Below, piece by piece: positions 8,542 to 17,618 of a DNA stretch of 42,259 nucleotides. Position 1 is the first letter of the stretch. Each line of letters opens with the position of its first letter. Position numbers and translations under genes: made by a program. Below the pieces are notes generated by a model, which was given only the letters and a program-made list of their open reading frames with translations, made no database searches and was not told the origin of the DNA. The DNA comes from Bradyrhizobium sp. (GTDB lineage: Bacteria > Pseudomonadota > Alphaproteobacteria > Rhizobiales > Xanthobacteraceae), in assembly GCA_021732175.1 (NCBI GenBank), contig JAKFVP010000003.1, forward strand, positions 1 to 42,259. Reading direction: 5' to 3'.

Positions 8542-11500
8542 CGGCGCGTGCGCGTTGCCTGCGGCCGCCGCCTTCTTCTCCACCTTCTCGCGATCCCCCG
8601 CCAGCACGCGCTGCACGGAGACGAAGAACACCGGCACCATCAGGAGCGCCAGGATCACGACTGCGATCATGCCGCCCATCACGCTGGTGCCGAGCGCCTG
8701 CTGGCTGGCGCCGCCGGCGCCGGTCGCGATCACCATCGGCAGCACGCCGCAGACGAAGGCAAGGCCCGTCATCAGGATCGGGCGGAAGCGCAAGGAGCAT
8801 GCTTCCAGCGTCGCCTCGATCAGCGGCTTGCCCTGCGCGCGCAGATCCTTGGCGAATTCGATGATCAGGATGGCGTCCTTGGCGGCAAGGCCAATGATGG
8901 TGATGAGGCCGACGGTGAAATAGACGTCGTTGGGCAGGCCACGCATCGTCGCCGCCACGACGGCGCCGGCAACGCCGAGCGGCACGGTCAAGAGCACCGC
9001 GAGCGGAATGGTCCAGCTCTCATAGAGCGCGGCCAGCAGCAGGAACACCACCAGCACCGACAAGCCGAGCAGGAACGGCGCCTGCGAACCGGAAAGTTTT
9101 TCCTGCAGCGATTGTCCGGTCCACTCGTAGCCGAAACCGCGCGGCAACTGGCCAGCCAGCTTCTCCATCTCCTTGATGGCATCCCCCGAGGTGTAGCCGG
9201 GCCGGGCCTCGCCGGTGATACGCACGGCGGGATAATAGTTGAAGCCCGCAATCTGCGTAGGCCCCTTCGACCAATCGATGGAGGCGAAGGCCGAGAACGG
9301 CACGAGCTGGCCGCGGCTGTTCTTGACGTTGTAGTTGAGCAGATCCCCGGCCTTCATGCGGCTCGCGCTGTCAGCCTGCACGATCACGCGCTGCATGCGG
9401 CCGCGATTCGGGAAGTCGTTGATGTAATTCGAACCGAGATTGGTCGAGATGGTATTGTTGATGTCCTCGAAGGTGATACCGAAGGCACCGGCCTTTTCGC
9501 GGTCGATCATCAGATTGACCTGCGGTGCCGGCGGCAGGCCCTCGATATAGACCTTCTGCAGCACGGGGCTGGCATTGGCACGGGCCACGAGTTGATCGGC
9601 GGCAAGGGTCAGCGCGCCAAAACCCTTCTGGCCGCGGTCCTGCAGGCGGAACGAGAAGCCGGAAGAGTTTCCGAGATTGTCGATCGGCGGCGGCTGCAGC
9701 GCGGTGATCTTGGCATCCTTGACCGATGCGAGGTTCTTGTTGATGTCGGCGACGATGTTGGCGGCCGAATCCTTTGCCGGACGCTCCGACCAGTCCTTCA
9801 GCGAGATGAAGGCCTGCGCGGTGTTGAGGCCCTGGCCGAGGAAGCTGAAGCCGGTGAGGAAGGTGACGTTCTCGATTCCGGCGCGCTCGAGCAGATACTT
9901 CTCGACCTTCTCTACCGCCGCCTCGGTGCGCCCGTAGGAGGACTCCGACGGCGTCTGCACGTCGGTCGTGATAAAACCCTGGTCGTCGACGGGCAGGAAG
10001 CCGCCGGGCAAACGGACGAAGGCCCATGACAGGCCGATCAGCAGCGCGGCATAGATCAGCATCAGCCGTCCGGTGCGCTTCAGCGAACCCTGCACCGTGC
10101 GCGAATAATGATGCCGGCTGGCATCGAGCATCCGGTTGAACCAGCCGAAGATGCCCTTGCTGGCGTGGCCGTGGCCGGCCTCGACGGGCTTCAGCAGCGT
10201 CGCGCACAGCGCGGGGGTCAGCGACAGCGCCAGCAGCGCGGAGAAGGAGATCGCCGCCACCATGGTGACGGAAAACTGGCGGTAGATGATGCCGACCGAT
10301 CCCGGGAAGAACGCCATCGGCAGGAACACCGCGACCAGCACCAGGGTAATACCGACAATGGCGCTGGTGATCTGCGACATCGCCTTGCGCGTCGCCTCCT
10401 TCGGCGGCAGGCCTTCCTCGGCCATGATGCGCTCGACGTTCTCGACCACGACGATGGCGTCGTCGACGAGAATACCGACCGCCAACACCATGCCGAACAT
10501 GGTGAGCATGTTGATGGAGTAGCCCATCAGCATCAGCGTGGCGCAGGCCCCGAGCAGCGCCACCGGCACCACGATGGTGGGGATCATGGTGTAGCGGATG
10601 TTCTGCAGGAACAGGAACATCACGACGAACACCAGCACAACCGCCTCGACCAGGGTCATCAGCACCTTGTGGATCGAGGCCTTCACCACCGGCGTGATGT
10701 TGTAGGGAATGTCGTAGGCGATGTTGGCCGGAAAGAACCGCGACAGTTCCTTCATCTTCTTTTCGATCGCACTCGCGGTCGCCAGCGCATTGCCGGTCGG
10801 CGCCAGCAGCACCGAAAGGCCCGCGGTCGGCTTGCCGTTGAGGCGGGTCTGGAACTGATAGGAGAGGCCGCCGATCTCGATGCGCGCGACGTCGCGCAGC
10901 CGAACCGTCGAGCCATCGGCATTGGCGCGCAGGATGATGGCGCCGAATTCTTCCGGCGACGACAGCTGGCCCTTCACCAGCACCTGCGCCGCGATCCTGG
11001 TGTCCGGCGTGCTCGGCTCGGCGCCGATGGTGCCCGAAGCGACCTGCGCGTTCTGGGCGGCGATCGCCTTGTTGACGTCATCCGCCGTCAGCCCAAAGCC
11101 GACCAGCTTGGCCGGATCGATCCAGATGCGCAGCGAACGCTCGGTGGAATAGAGCGTGGCACGACCGACGCCGGGAATGCGCCGTATCTCGCCGAGAATA
11201 TTGCGGATCATGAAGTCGCCGAGGCCGACTTCGTCGAGGCTGCCGTCGGTCGAGCGCAGCGTGATGATCTGCAGCACGGCGCTGGAGGCTTCTTCCACCA
11301 GGATGCCCTGCTGGATCACGGCGCGCGGCAGCCGCGCCTCGACGCGCTTCAGGCGATTCTGCACCTCGACGGAGGCCGCGCTGGTCTCGGTGCCCGGCAC
11401 GAAATTGGCGATGATCTCGACCTGGCCGAGCGAATCGCTGGTCGATTCGAAATTGAGGATGCCGGAGGCGCCGTTCAGCTCCTCCTCGATCAGCCGCGTC

Positions 11501-11682
11501 ACGCTGTTGTAGAGGTTTTCCGGCGAGGCGCCGGGATAGCTGGTCGAGATCGAGATCGAGGGCGGCGCGATGATCGGATATTGCGCGACCGCCAAAAGCG
11601 GGATCGAGATGGCGCCGATCAAACAGATGAAAAGCGCCACGACCCAGGCGAAGATCGGCCTGTCGATGAAGAAGCTCGGCAT
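8533..11682 (-). CDS. RND multidrug efflux permease (HAE1/AcrB type)
   Basis: 1049 aa; MPSFFIDRPIFAWVVALFICLIGAISI, GILVDDAIVVVENVERIM, GLAAKDAILIIEFAKDL. Confidence 0.97.
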   Translation of the reverse strand: MPSFFIDRPIFAWVVALFICLIGAISIPLLAVAQYPIIAPPSISISTSYPGASPENLYNSVTRLIEEELNGASGILNFESTSDSLGQVEIIANFVPGTETSAASVEVQNRLKRVEARLPRAVIQQGILVEEASSAVLQIITLRSTDGSLDEVGLGDFMIRNILGEIRRIPGVGRATLYSTERSLRIWIDPAKLVGFGLTADDVNKAIAAQNAQVASGTIGAEPSTPDTRIAAQVLVKGQLSSPEEFGAIILRANADGSTVRLRDVARIEIGGLSYQFQTRLNGKPTAGLSVLLAPTGNALATASAIEKKMKELSRFFPANIAYDIPYNITPVVKASIHKVLMTLVEAVVLVFVVMFLFLQNIRYTMIPTIVVPVALLGACATLMLMGYSINMLTMFGMVLAVGILVDDAIVVVENVERIMAEEGLPPKEATRKAMSQITSAIVGITLVLVAVFLPMAFFPGSVGIIYRQFSVTMVAAISFSALLALSLTPALCATLLKPVEAGHGHASKGIFGWFNRMLDASRHHYSRTVQGSLKRTGRLMLIYAALLIGLSWAFVRLPGGFLPVDDQGFITTDVQTPSESSYGRTEAAVEKVEKYLLERAGIENVTFLTGFSFLGQGLNTAQAFISLKDWSERPAKDSAANIVADINKNLASVKDAKITALQPPPIDNLGNSSGFSFRLQDRGQKGFGALTLAADQLVARANASPVLQKVYIEGLPPAPQVNLMIDREKAGAFGITFEDINNTISTNLGSNYINDFPNRGRMQRVIVQADSASRMKAGDLLNYNVKNSRGQLVPFSAFASIDWSKGPTQIAGFNYYPAVRITGEARPGYTSGDAIKEMEKLAGQLPRGFGYEWTGQSLQEKLSGSQAPFLLGLSVLVVFLLLAALYESWTIPLAVLLTVPLGVAGAVVAATMRGLPNDVYFTVGLITIIGLAAKDAILIIEFAKDLRAQGKPLIEATLEACSLRFRPILMTGLAFVCGVLPMVIATGAGGASQQALGTSVMGGMIAVVILALLMVPVFFVSVQRVLAGDREKVEKKAAAAGNAHAPAE

Positions 11683-11688
11683 CGGCGG

Positions 11689-12873
11689 TTACCGCGTCTG
11701 CCGGGTCAGATCCGCAGACGCATCTGCCTCGGCCCAGGACTGCGCCTTGACCTTGTCGCCCGGCGTGAATTTCTGGAAGCCTTCGACCACGACCTTGTCG
11801 CCGGACTTCAGGCCGTCGGTGACAAACCACATGCCGTCCTGCTGCGAGCCGATCTTCACCGGCTGGATGGTAACGCGGCCGTCGTCCTTGACCACGAACA
11901 CCTCGCTGCCGCCGCCGCTGTTGCGCTGGATCGCCTGCTGCGGCACCGCGATGGCATCGCTGTCGATACCCTGCTCGATCTGCACGCGGACATACATGCC
12001 TGGCAGCAATTCGCGCTTCGGATTGGGGAATTCGCCGCGCAGGGTTACCTGCCCGGTATGGGCGTCGACCTTGGCTTCGGAGAACAGGAGCTTGCCCGGC
12101 AGCGGATAGAGCTCGCCATCGTCGAGCACGAGGCGCACCTTCATCGCATCCGGCGCGATGCGATCGAGCTCGCCGGTGTCGAGCGCGCGGCGGAGCTGAT
12201 GCATCTCGTTCACGGATTGGGTGAAGTCGGCATAGATCGGATCGAGCTGCTGGATGGTCGCCAGGCTCGTCGAATCGTTCTGCACGACCAGCGCGCCCTC
12301 GCTGACATAGGCCGCACCGACGATGCCGTCGATCGGCGCGCGGATGGTTGCGTAGTCGAGATTGAGACGCGCACGCGCGACGTCGGCCTTGCGCGCGGCG
12401 ACATCGGCTTCCGCCTGGCGCTTCGCGGCGATCGCCTCTTCGTTCTTGGCCTCCGGCGCCGCCTTCTCCTTGAACAGCGTGCCGACACGGTTCGCCTGCG
12501 AGCTGGCCTGCTCCAGCACCGCCTTGGCACGCGCCAGCGCGGCCTCGGTGGATTGCACCTCGACTTCGAACGGACGCGGATCGATTCGATAGAGGGGATC
12601 GCCGGCCTTGACCTCGCTGCCCTGGGAGAACAGGCGCTCGACGATGATGCCGGAAACACGCGGACGAACCTCGGCCACACGCGTCGGCGCGATGCGGCCC
12701 GGCAGTTCGCGCATCTGCGCGCGCGCCCGCGGCTGCACCACGACGACGCTGACCTCGACTTCGGGAGCGGCAGGTGCGGCCGTAGCCGTCGGCTCCTTGC
12801 ATCCGGCAAGCAGCGGACCCAGCGCCGCAAGCATCAATGCAATGCAGGCCGATTTCGCGCGGTAGCCGGACAT
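11689..12873 (-). CDS. RND efflux periplasmic adaptor (MFP, AcrA type), lipoprotein-like
   Basis: LGPLLAGCKEP lipobox-like, ELPGRIAPTRVAEVRPRVSGIIVERLF, PLYRIDPRPFE; 6 nt upstream of the permease. Confidence 0.95.
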   Translation of the reverse strand: MSGYRAKSACIALMLAALGPLLAGCKEPTATAAPAAPEVEVSVVVVQPRARAQMRELPGRIAPTRVAEVRPRVSGIIVERLFSQGSEVKAGDPLYRIDPRPFEVEVQSTEAALARAKAVLEQASSQANRVGTLFKEKAAPEAKNEEAIAAKRQAEADVAARKADVARARLNLDYATIRAPIDGIVGAAYVSEGALVVQNDSTSLATIQQLDPIYADFTQSVNEMHQLRRALDTGELDRIAPDAMKVRLVLDDGELYPLPGKLLFSEAKVDAHTGQVTLRGEFPNPKRELLPGMYVRVQIEQGIDSDAIAVPQQAIQRNSGGGSEVFVVKDDGRVTIQPVKIGSQQDGMWFVTDGLKSGDKVVVEGFQKFTPGDKVKAQSWAEADASADLTRQTR

Positions 12874-13033
12874 TTTGAAACGATCGCCCCTGTTAACTTC
12901 TGATACTCAGGCGCAAATACAGATTGCGCCGCGCGACGGCGTCGCGTGCTGATATGGCGAACATAGGCACGACGCGCTGCGACGCAACAATTTTCGCGGC
13001 GGCCCAATGTCACACAACGCTAGATGCCTGAAA

Positions 13034-13075
13034 GCGCAATTGTATTTCCGGATTCACCGGATTGTGAATTTGCGC
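13034..13075. promoter_or_regulatory. interrupted dyad upstream of the RND operon; candidate operator
   Basis: GCGCAATTG...TCCGGATTCACCGGA...AATTTGCGC, ~160-200 nt upstream of the adaptor start codon. Confidence 0.35.
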
Positions 13076-13178
13076 TATTCAGGTTCCACTCAGGGCATAT
13101 GATTAACGCACGGCCATTTGCTTGCTCAGCAAGTCAGCCAGCGGAAAGAATGTTAGGCCAACCACCGCGAATCGAACT

Positions 13179-14204
13179 CTACGCCGCCTTCATACGGTAA
13201 TGGCTGACGCCCCATTCGCTGCCATCCGCGTAGCCAAACAATCCTGCCGTCGCGAGGAAGAACCAACGCCAGCGCCGCATCCAGAGCGCGGTGTCGTCGC
13301 CGTAGACATCGCGCAGGACGCGCTCGATCTCCACCCGATGCGCGTCGAAATTGGCGAGCCAATGAAGCGCGGTGCGCTGGTAATGGGTCCCGCTCCAGCG
13401 CCACTCCTTGTCCACTTCGAATATATCGGCATATTGCCGGATCAGATGATGGCTCGGCATCACGCCGCCGGTGAAGAAATGCTGCGCGATCCAGTCCTCG
13501 CGGTCGCTGCGATCGAACAGATAGGAGCCGGAGCGGTGGGTGAAGATGTGCATGAAGAAGCGTCCGCCGGGCTTCAGCCAGGAGCGGACGCGGATCATCA
13601 GCTCGCGCCAGTTCATCATGTGCTCGAACATCTCGACCGAAACGATTCGGTCGAAACGATGATCGATGTCGAAGCGGTTCATGTCGCAGGTGATGATTCG
13701 CAGATTGCCCAGCCCGCGCCTGGCCGCCTCGGCCTCGATATATTCGCGCTGCGAGTTTGAATTCGACACCGCTGTAATTGCCGCATGCGGAAACTGCCGC
13801 GCCATCCACAGCGACAGCGAGCCCCAGCCGCAGCCGAGCTCGAGGATGGCCTGGCCATCGGCGAGTTCGGCATGCTCCACGGTCTGGCGCAGCGCCTCTT
13901 CCTCTGCCTCCTGCAAGGTGCTGGCAGGCTCCTTGTAGAAGCACGACGAATATTTGCGGTTGGGCCCGAGCACCTTCGCGAAGAACGCAGCCGGCACTTC
14001 GTAGTGCTGCGCGTTGGCTTCGTCCGTGAACTCGGCGATGGCGCGCGCGGCCATCTCGTCGGCGAAAAGCGCGTCGGTCTTGGCGTCGCATTCGGAGAGG
14101 CGAACCGCGGTGCGCGAACACAGTTGCTGGATCGCGGCGCGGATGATGACATCGGGAAGCGGGACGCGCTCGGCGGTACCGATGATGGTCGAGACAAAGC
14201 TCAT
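13179..14204 (-). CDS. cyclopropane-fatty-acyl-phospholipid synthase-type SAM methyltransferase
   Basis: NAQHYEVPAAFFAKVLGPNRKYSSCFY, ILELGCGWGSLSLWMA, IVSVEMFEHMMNW, FFTGGVMPSHHLI. Start MSFVSTIIG chosen over the 570-aa over-extended ORF. Confidence 0.92.
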   Translation of the reverse strand: MSFVSTIIGTAERVPLPDVIIRAAIQQLCSRTAVRLSECDAKTDALFADEMAARAIAEFTDEANAQHYEVPAAFFAKVLGPNRKYSSCFYKEPASTLQEAEEEALRQTVEHAELADGQAILELGCGWGSLSLWMARQFPHAAITAVSNSNSQREYIEAEAARRGLGNLRIITCDMNRFDIDHRFDRIVSVEMFEHMMNWRELMIRVRSWLKPGGRFFMHIFTHRSGSYLFDRSDREDWIAQHFFTGGVMPSHHLIRQYADIFEVDKEWRWSGTHYQRTALHWLANFDAHRVEIERVLRDVYGDDTALWMRRWRWFFLATAGLFGYADGSEWGVSHYRMKAA

Positions 14205-14248
14205 GTGGCCACTCCCTTTCTTCGAAGCACGATCCGCATTTCTCGGGA

Positions 14249-15049
14249 TCATGCCTGTGGTGGCAACGGGAAGAACCTGCTCGTACGCAACTGATAGTCG
14301 CGATAGCGCTCGCCGCGGGAGCGCAGCATCTGCTCCTCCAGCGGCGGAATGCCGGTCACATGGACCAGGATCCAGTACATGAAGATCGGTGCGAGCAAGG
14401 TCGCGAGGCCCCAGGGGTAATCGACTGACAGGCCGATCACGGGATAAGCGAGCCAGCCGAACCACTCGAAGAAGTAGTTGGGATGGCGCGACCAGCGCCA
14501 CAGCCCGGCATCGCAGACCCGGCCCTTGTTGGCGGGATCTTCGCGGAAGCGCTTGAGCTGCGCATCGGCCAGTGCTTCGCCGGCGATGCCGATGAACAGG
14601 ATGAGCGCACCGACAAAGTCCTGCGGCCGCAGCGCGTCGGAAGGAAAGCGTGCGGCGACGAAGATCGCGAACACCAGCGGGATGGTGCCGAGCGCCTGGT
14701 TCTGCAGGAAGATGAACATCCGCCGCGGCGCATTGAGGCCCCATTCCTTCGCGAAGGAGGCGTAGCGCGGGTCGTCGCTGATCCCTGCGGTACGGATGGC
14801 GATGTGAATGCCGAGCCGCAGCGACCAGATCGCCACCAGCGCGGCCACCAGCCATTGCCGCGCGTTCGGCGCTGCACCTGCGATCGGCCACAGAGCGGCG
14901 CCGGCGCCGACCAGGCCGAGCGAAAAGGTCCAGATGGTGTCCACCCAGCCGGAATTACCCGTCCGCTGCTGGAACACCCAGGCGCCGGCCATCAGGATCG
15001 AAAGGGAAGCGGCAATCAGAACGAGGGCCGCAAGGTAAGTCAGCGTCAT
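14249..15049 (-). CDS. DUF1295 / steroid 5-alpha-reductase-like membrane protein
   Basis: MTLTYLAALVLI..., SGWVDTIWTFSLGLVGAG, GLWRWSRHPNYFFEWFGWLAYPVIGL, PPLEEQMLRSRGERYRDYQLRTSRFFP. Confidence 0.9.
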   Translation of the reverse strand: MTLTYLAALVLIAASLSILMAGAWVFQQRTGNSGWVDTIWTFSLGLVGAGAALWPIAGAAPNARQWLVAALVAIWSLRLGIHIAIRTAGISDDPRYASFAKEWGLNAPRRMFIFLQNQALGTIPLVFAIFVAARFPSDALRPQDFVGALILFIGIAGEALADAQLKRFREDPANKGRVCDAGLWRWSRHPNYFFEWFGWLAYPVIGLSVDYPWGLATLLAPIFMYWILVHVTGIPPLEEQMLRSRGERYRDYQLRTSRFFPLPPQA

Positions 15050-15234
15050 GCAAAATCCTGATATCTCTCCACCAGACATCGAACTTGCCAAAATACGCGC
15101 GGGGCTAATGCCCGGTTTCAACTCCCGGTTCCCCCTAGGTCTGATCGAAAACCGGGCAGTCCGGCCTTTTTTCCCCCCGTATCCGTGCCATATTGGCGGC
15201 CCGACCGCGTTTTGTAACGGATGACGTCAGGCCA

Positions 15235-16233
15235 ATGCCCCAAAACCCCTCCCCCCGCGCCGCCATGGAAATCGAGCTGACCAAGCTGTCATCGCCCCGG
15301 ATTTTCCTGGTGCGGATGCTGGTGTTCCTGGTGCTTTGCGCGCTGGTCATGGTCGTGCTCTACAAGCAGATCGTCGTCGCCTTCTTTGCCAATCCCGGGC
15401 TGAACGCGCTGATCGGCGCCGTGCTGCTGATCGGCGTCATCCTGTCGTTCCGGCAGGTGATCCGGCTCTATCCGGAGGTCGCCTGGGTCAACAGTTTCCG
15501 CATCGCCGATCCCGGCCTTGCGGTGGAGCGGCACCCGACCCTGCTGGCGCCGATGGCCGCGATCCTCGGCGGCGAACGCACCGGGCGGATGAGCATCACG
15601 CAGCAGACCATGCGGCACCTGCTCGACTCCATCGCCACGCGCCTCGACGAAGCGCGCGACATCTCGCGCTACATGACGGGGCTCCTGGTATTCCTCGGCC
15701 TGCTCGGCACCTTCTGGGGCCTGATCGAAACCGTCGGCTCTGTCGGCAAGGTGATCGAAGGCCTGAAGGTCGGCGGCGATGCCGGCTCGCTGTTCGACGC
15801 ACTCAAGGAAGGGCTTGCCGCTCCGCTCGGCGGCATGGGCATCTCGTTCTCGTCCTCGCTGTTCGGTCTTGCGGGATCGCTGATCCTCGGCTTCCTCGAC
15901 CTGCAATCGAGTCAGGCGCAGAACCGTTTCTATACCGACCTCGAAGACTGGCTCGCCACCACGGTGCGCGAATACGCACGTGACGATAGCGGCGTCGGCG
16001 GTCCGGGCCTGCAGCAGGCGCTCGACCGGCTGCGCCTCGCAGTGGAGGAAGGCGGCGCCAACCGCAACGCCACCGCGGCGATGGCCAATCTTGCCGAGGC
16101 GATCCAGGGCCTGGTCGCGCACATGCGCACCGAGCAGCAGATGATCCGCGAATGGGCCGACGGCCAGGGCGAGCAGAACAAGGAAATCAAGCGCCTGCTA
16201 GAGCACCTCGCACGCCAGCCCGAGAAGAATTGA
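15235..16233 (+). CDS. MotA/TolQ/ExbB-like proton-channel family membrane protein
   Basis: TM pairs; GLLVFLGLLGTFWGLIETVG and GLAAPLGGMGISFSSSLFGLAGSLILGFLDLQ are typical of the family. ATG at 15235 preferred to TTG at 15193. Confidence 0.88.
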   Translation: MPQNPSPRAAMEIELTKLSSPRIFLVRMLVFLVLCALVMVVLYKQIVVAFFANPGLNALIGAVLLIGVILSFRQVIRLYPEVAWVNSFRIADPGLAVERHPTLLAPMAAILGGERTGRMSITQQTMRHLLDSIATRLDEARDISRYMTGLLVFLGLLGTFWGLIETVGSVGKVIEGLKVGGDAGSLFDALKEGLAAPLGGMGISFSSSLFGLAGSLILGFLDLQSSQAQNRFYTDLEDWLATTVREYARDDSGVGGPGLQQALDRLRLAVEEGGANRNATAAMANLAEAIQGLVAHMRTEQQMIREWADGQGEQNKEIKRLLEHLARQPEKN

Positions 16234-16251
16234 AGCTATCGTGCCTCAGAC

Positions 16252-16290
16252 GCGGCGCAGCGTTACACGCTGCATCGCGTCCGGGACACG
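16252..16290. repeat. intergenic structured repeat between the MotA-like and MotB-like genes
   Basis: GCGGCGCAGCGTTACACGCTGCATCGCGTCCGGGACACG; tail shared with 35833-35883. Confidence 0.6.
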
Positions 16291-16305
16291 AGAGGAGAAG
16301 TTTGA

Positions 16306-17331
16306 ATGGCCCTCGCACGCAGCCGCCGCAGCGAATCCGGTCTGAATTACTGGCCGGGATTCGTCGATGCGCTCTCCACGCTGGTGCTGTCGATCGTGTT
16401 CCTGCTCACGGTGTTCCTCGTCGTGCAGTTCTTCCTGTCGCAGGAAGTCACCGGCAAGGACAAGGCGCTGGAGCAGCTCACCGCCAAGATCGCGCAGCTC
16501 AATGATCTGCTGTCGCTGGAAAAACTCGCAAAACTCAATCTCGACGACCAGGTCTCGCAGCTTCGCGCCGGCCTTGCCTCGGCCGAAGGCGAGCGCGACC
16601 GCATCAAGGGCCTCTATGACGGGCTCGCCGGCGCCGGCGATGCGCAGGGCCGCGCCAACGAGCTGAACAAGGCGCTGGATTCCGAAAAGCAGGTGACGTC
16701 GCGGGCGCTGGCGCAGATCGAGGTGCTGAACCAGCAGATCAGCGCGCTGCGCCGCCAGCTTGCGGCGCTGGAGGAAGCGCTGGAAGCCTCCGAAAAGCGC
16801 GACAAGGAATCGCAAGGCCGCATTGCCGATCTCGGCCAGCGGCTCAACGTGGCGCTGGCCCAGCGCGTGCAGGAATTGTCGCGCTACCGCTCCGAATTCT
16901 TTGGCCGTCTGCGTGCCATCCTCGGTAACCGCCCCGATATCCGCATCGTCGGCGACCGCTTCGTGTTCCAATCCGAAGTGTTCTTCGACACCGGTCAGGC
17001 CGCGCTGCTGCCGGAGGGGCGCGCGGAACTCGACAAGCTCGCCGCCGCCTTGACCGAACTCGACAGGCAGATCCCGTCCGAGATCGCCTGGGTGCTGCGA
17101 GTCGACGGCCATACGGACGTGCGGCCGATCAACAGCCCGTTGTTCAAATCGAACTGGGACTTGTCGGCAGCTCGCGCGATCTCGGTGGTCCAGTATCTCG
17201 TCTCGCTTGGCGTGCCAGCCCAGCGGCTTGTCGCCGCAGGCTTTGCCGAATTCCAACCGCTCGACACCGCGCCGACGGAAGAAGCCTACAAGCGTAACCG
17301 CCGCATCGAGCTGAAGCTGACGGAGCGCTAA
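16306..17331 (+). CDS. MotB/OmpA-like peptidoglycan-binding protein with long coiled coil
   Basis: Single N-terminal TM YWPGFVDALSTLVLSIVFLLTVFLVVQFFL with Asp at its start, ~180-residue coiled coil, OmpA domain VDGHTDVRPINSPLFKSNWDLSAARA...RNRRIELKLTER. Confidence 0.9.
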   Translation: MALARSRRSESGLNYWPGFVDALSTLVLSIVFLLTVFLVVQFFLSQEVTGKDKALEQLTAKIAQLNDLLSLEKLAKLNLDDQVSQLRAGLASAEGERDRIKGLYDGLAGAGDAQGRANELNKALDSEKQVTSRALAQIEVLNQQISALRRQLAALEEALEASEKRDKESQGRIADLGQRLNVALAQRVQELSRYRSEFFGRLRAILGNRPDIRIVGDRFVFQSEVFFDTGQAALLPEGRAELDKLAAALTELDRQIPSEIAWVLRVDGHTDVRPINSPLFKSNWDLSAARAISVVQYLVSLGVPAQRLVAAGFAEFQPLDTAPTEEAYKRNRRIELKLTER

Positions 17332-17335
17332 ACAA

Positions 17336-17536
17336 CTAAACGCGGCGAAACAGCACGCCGATCATCAACGCAATGTAAGCGATCGCCAGCACGTCAAACA
17401 CCCGCGATGTGTTGATGATCGGCACCGCGACATGGGCGTAGTGCACGAGCAAGGCTAGGGCCGCCAGCACCAGCGAAATCACGAACACGACCACTGACGG
17501 GGGCGTCAATGCAAAACCGCCACGGCGATACGGCAT
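17336..17536 (-). CDS. small two-TM protein (66 aa)
   Basis: MPYRRGGFALTPPSVVVFVISLVLAALALLVHYAHVAVPIINTSRVFDVLAIAYIALMIGVLFRRV*. Confidence 0.65.
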   Translation of the reverse strand: MPYRRGGFALTPPSVVVFVISLVLAALALLVHYAHVAVPIINTSRVFDVLAIAYIALMIGVLFRRV

Positions 17537-17618
17537 CACTGTCTCCTGTTGGTTCGTGGGGCCAACCAAGGCTGCGTTGCAACGACTGGGCGACCTTTCC
17601 GGTTCCCGGGGGCGGCGG

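Noticed and set aside
8548-10029. 493-aa plus-strand ORF
   Set aside because: Antisense to the RND permease; same shadow composition.
10108-12903. 931-aa plus-strand ORF
   Set aside because: Antisense shadow of the RND permease/adaptor; repetitive H/R/D/G composition, no recognisable domain.
13179-14891. 570-aa methyltransferase ORF as a true fusion
   Set aside because: The extra N-terminal part is an alternate frame of the DUF1295 gene; the methyltransferase has a good ATG at 14204.
15235-17331. Zorya anti-phage system
   Set aside because: Only ZorA/ZorB-like architecture is present; no ZorC, ZorD or ZorE-like gene nearby and the surroundings are housekeeping. Kept only as an orphan motor pair.
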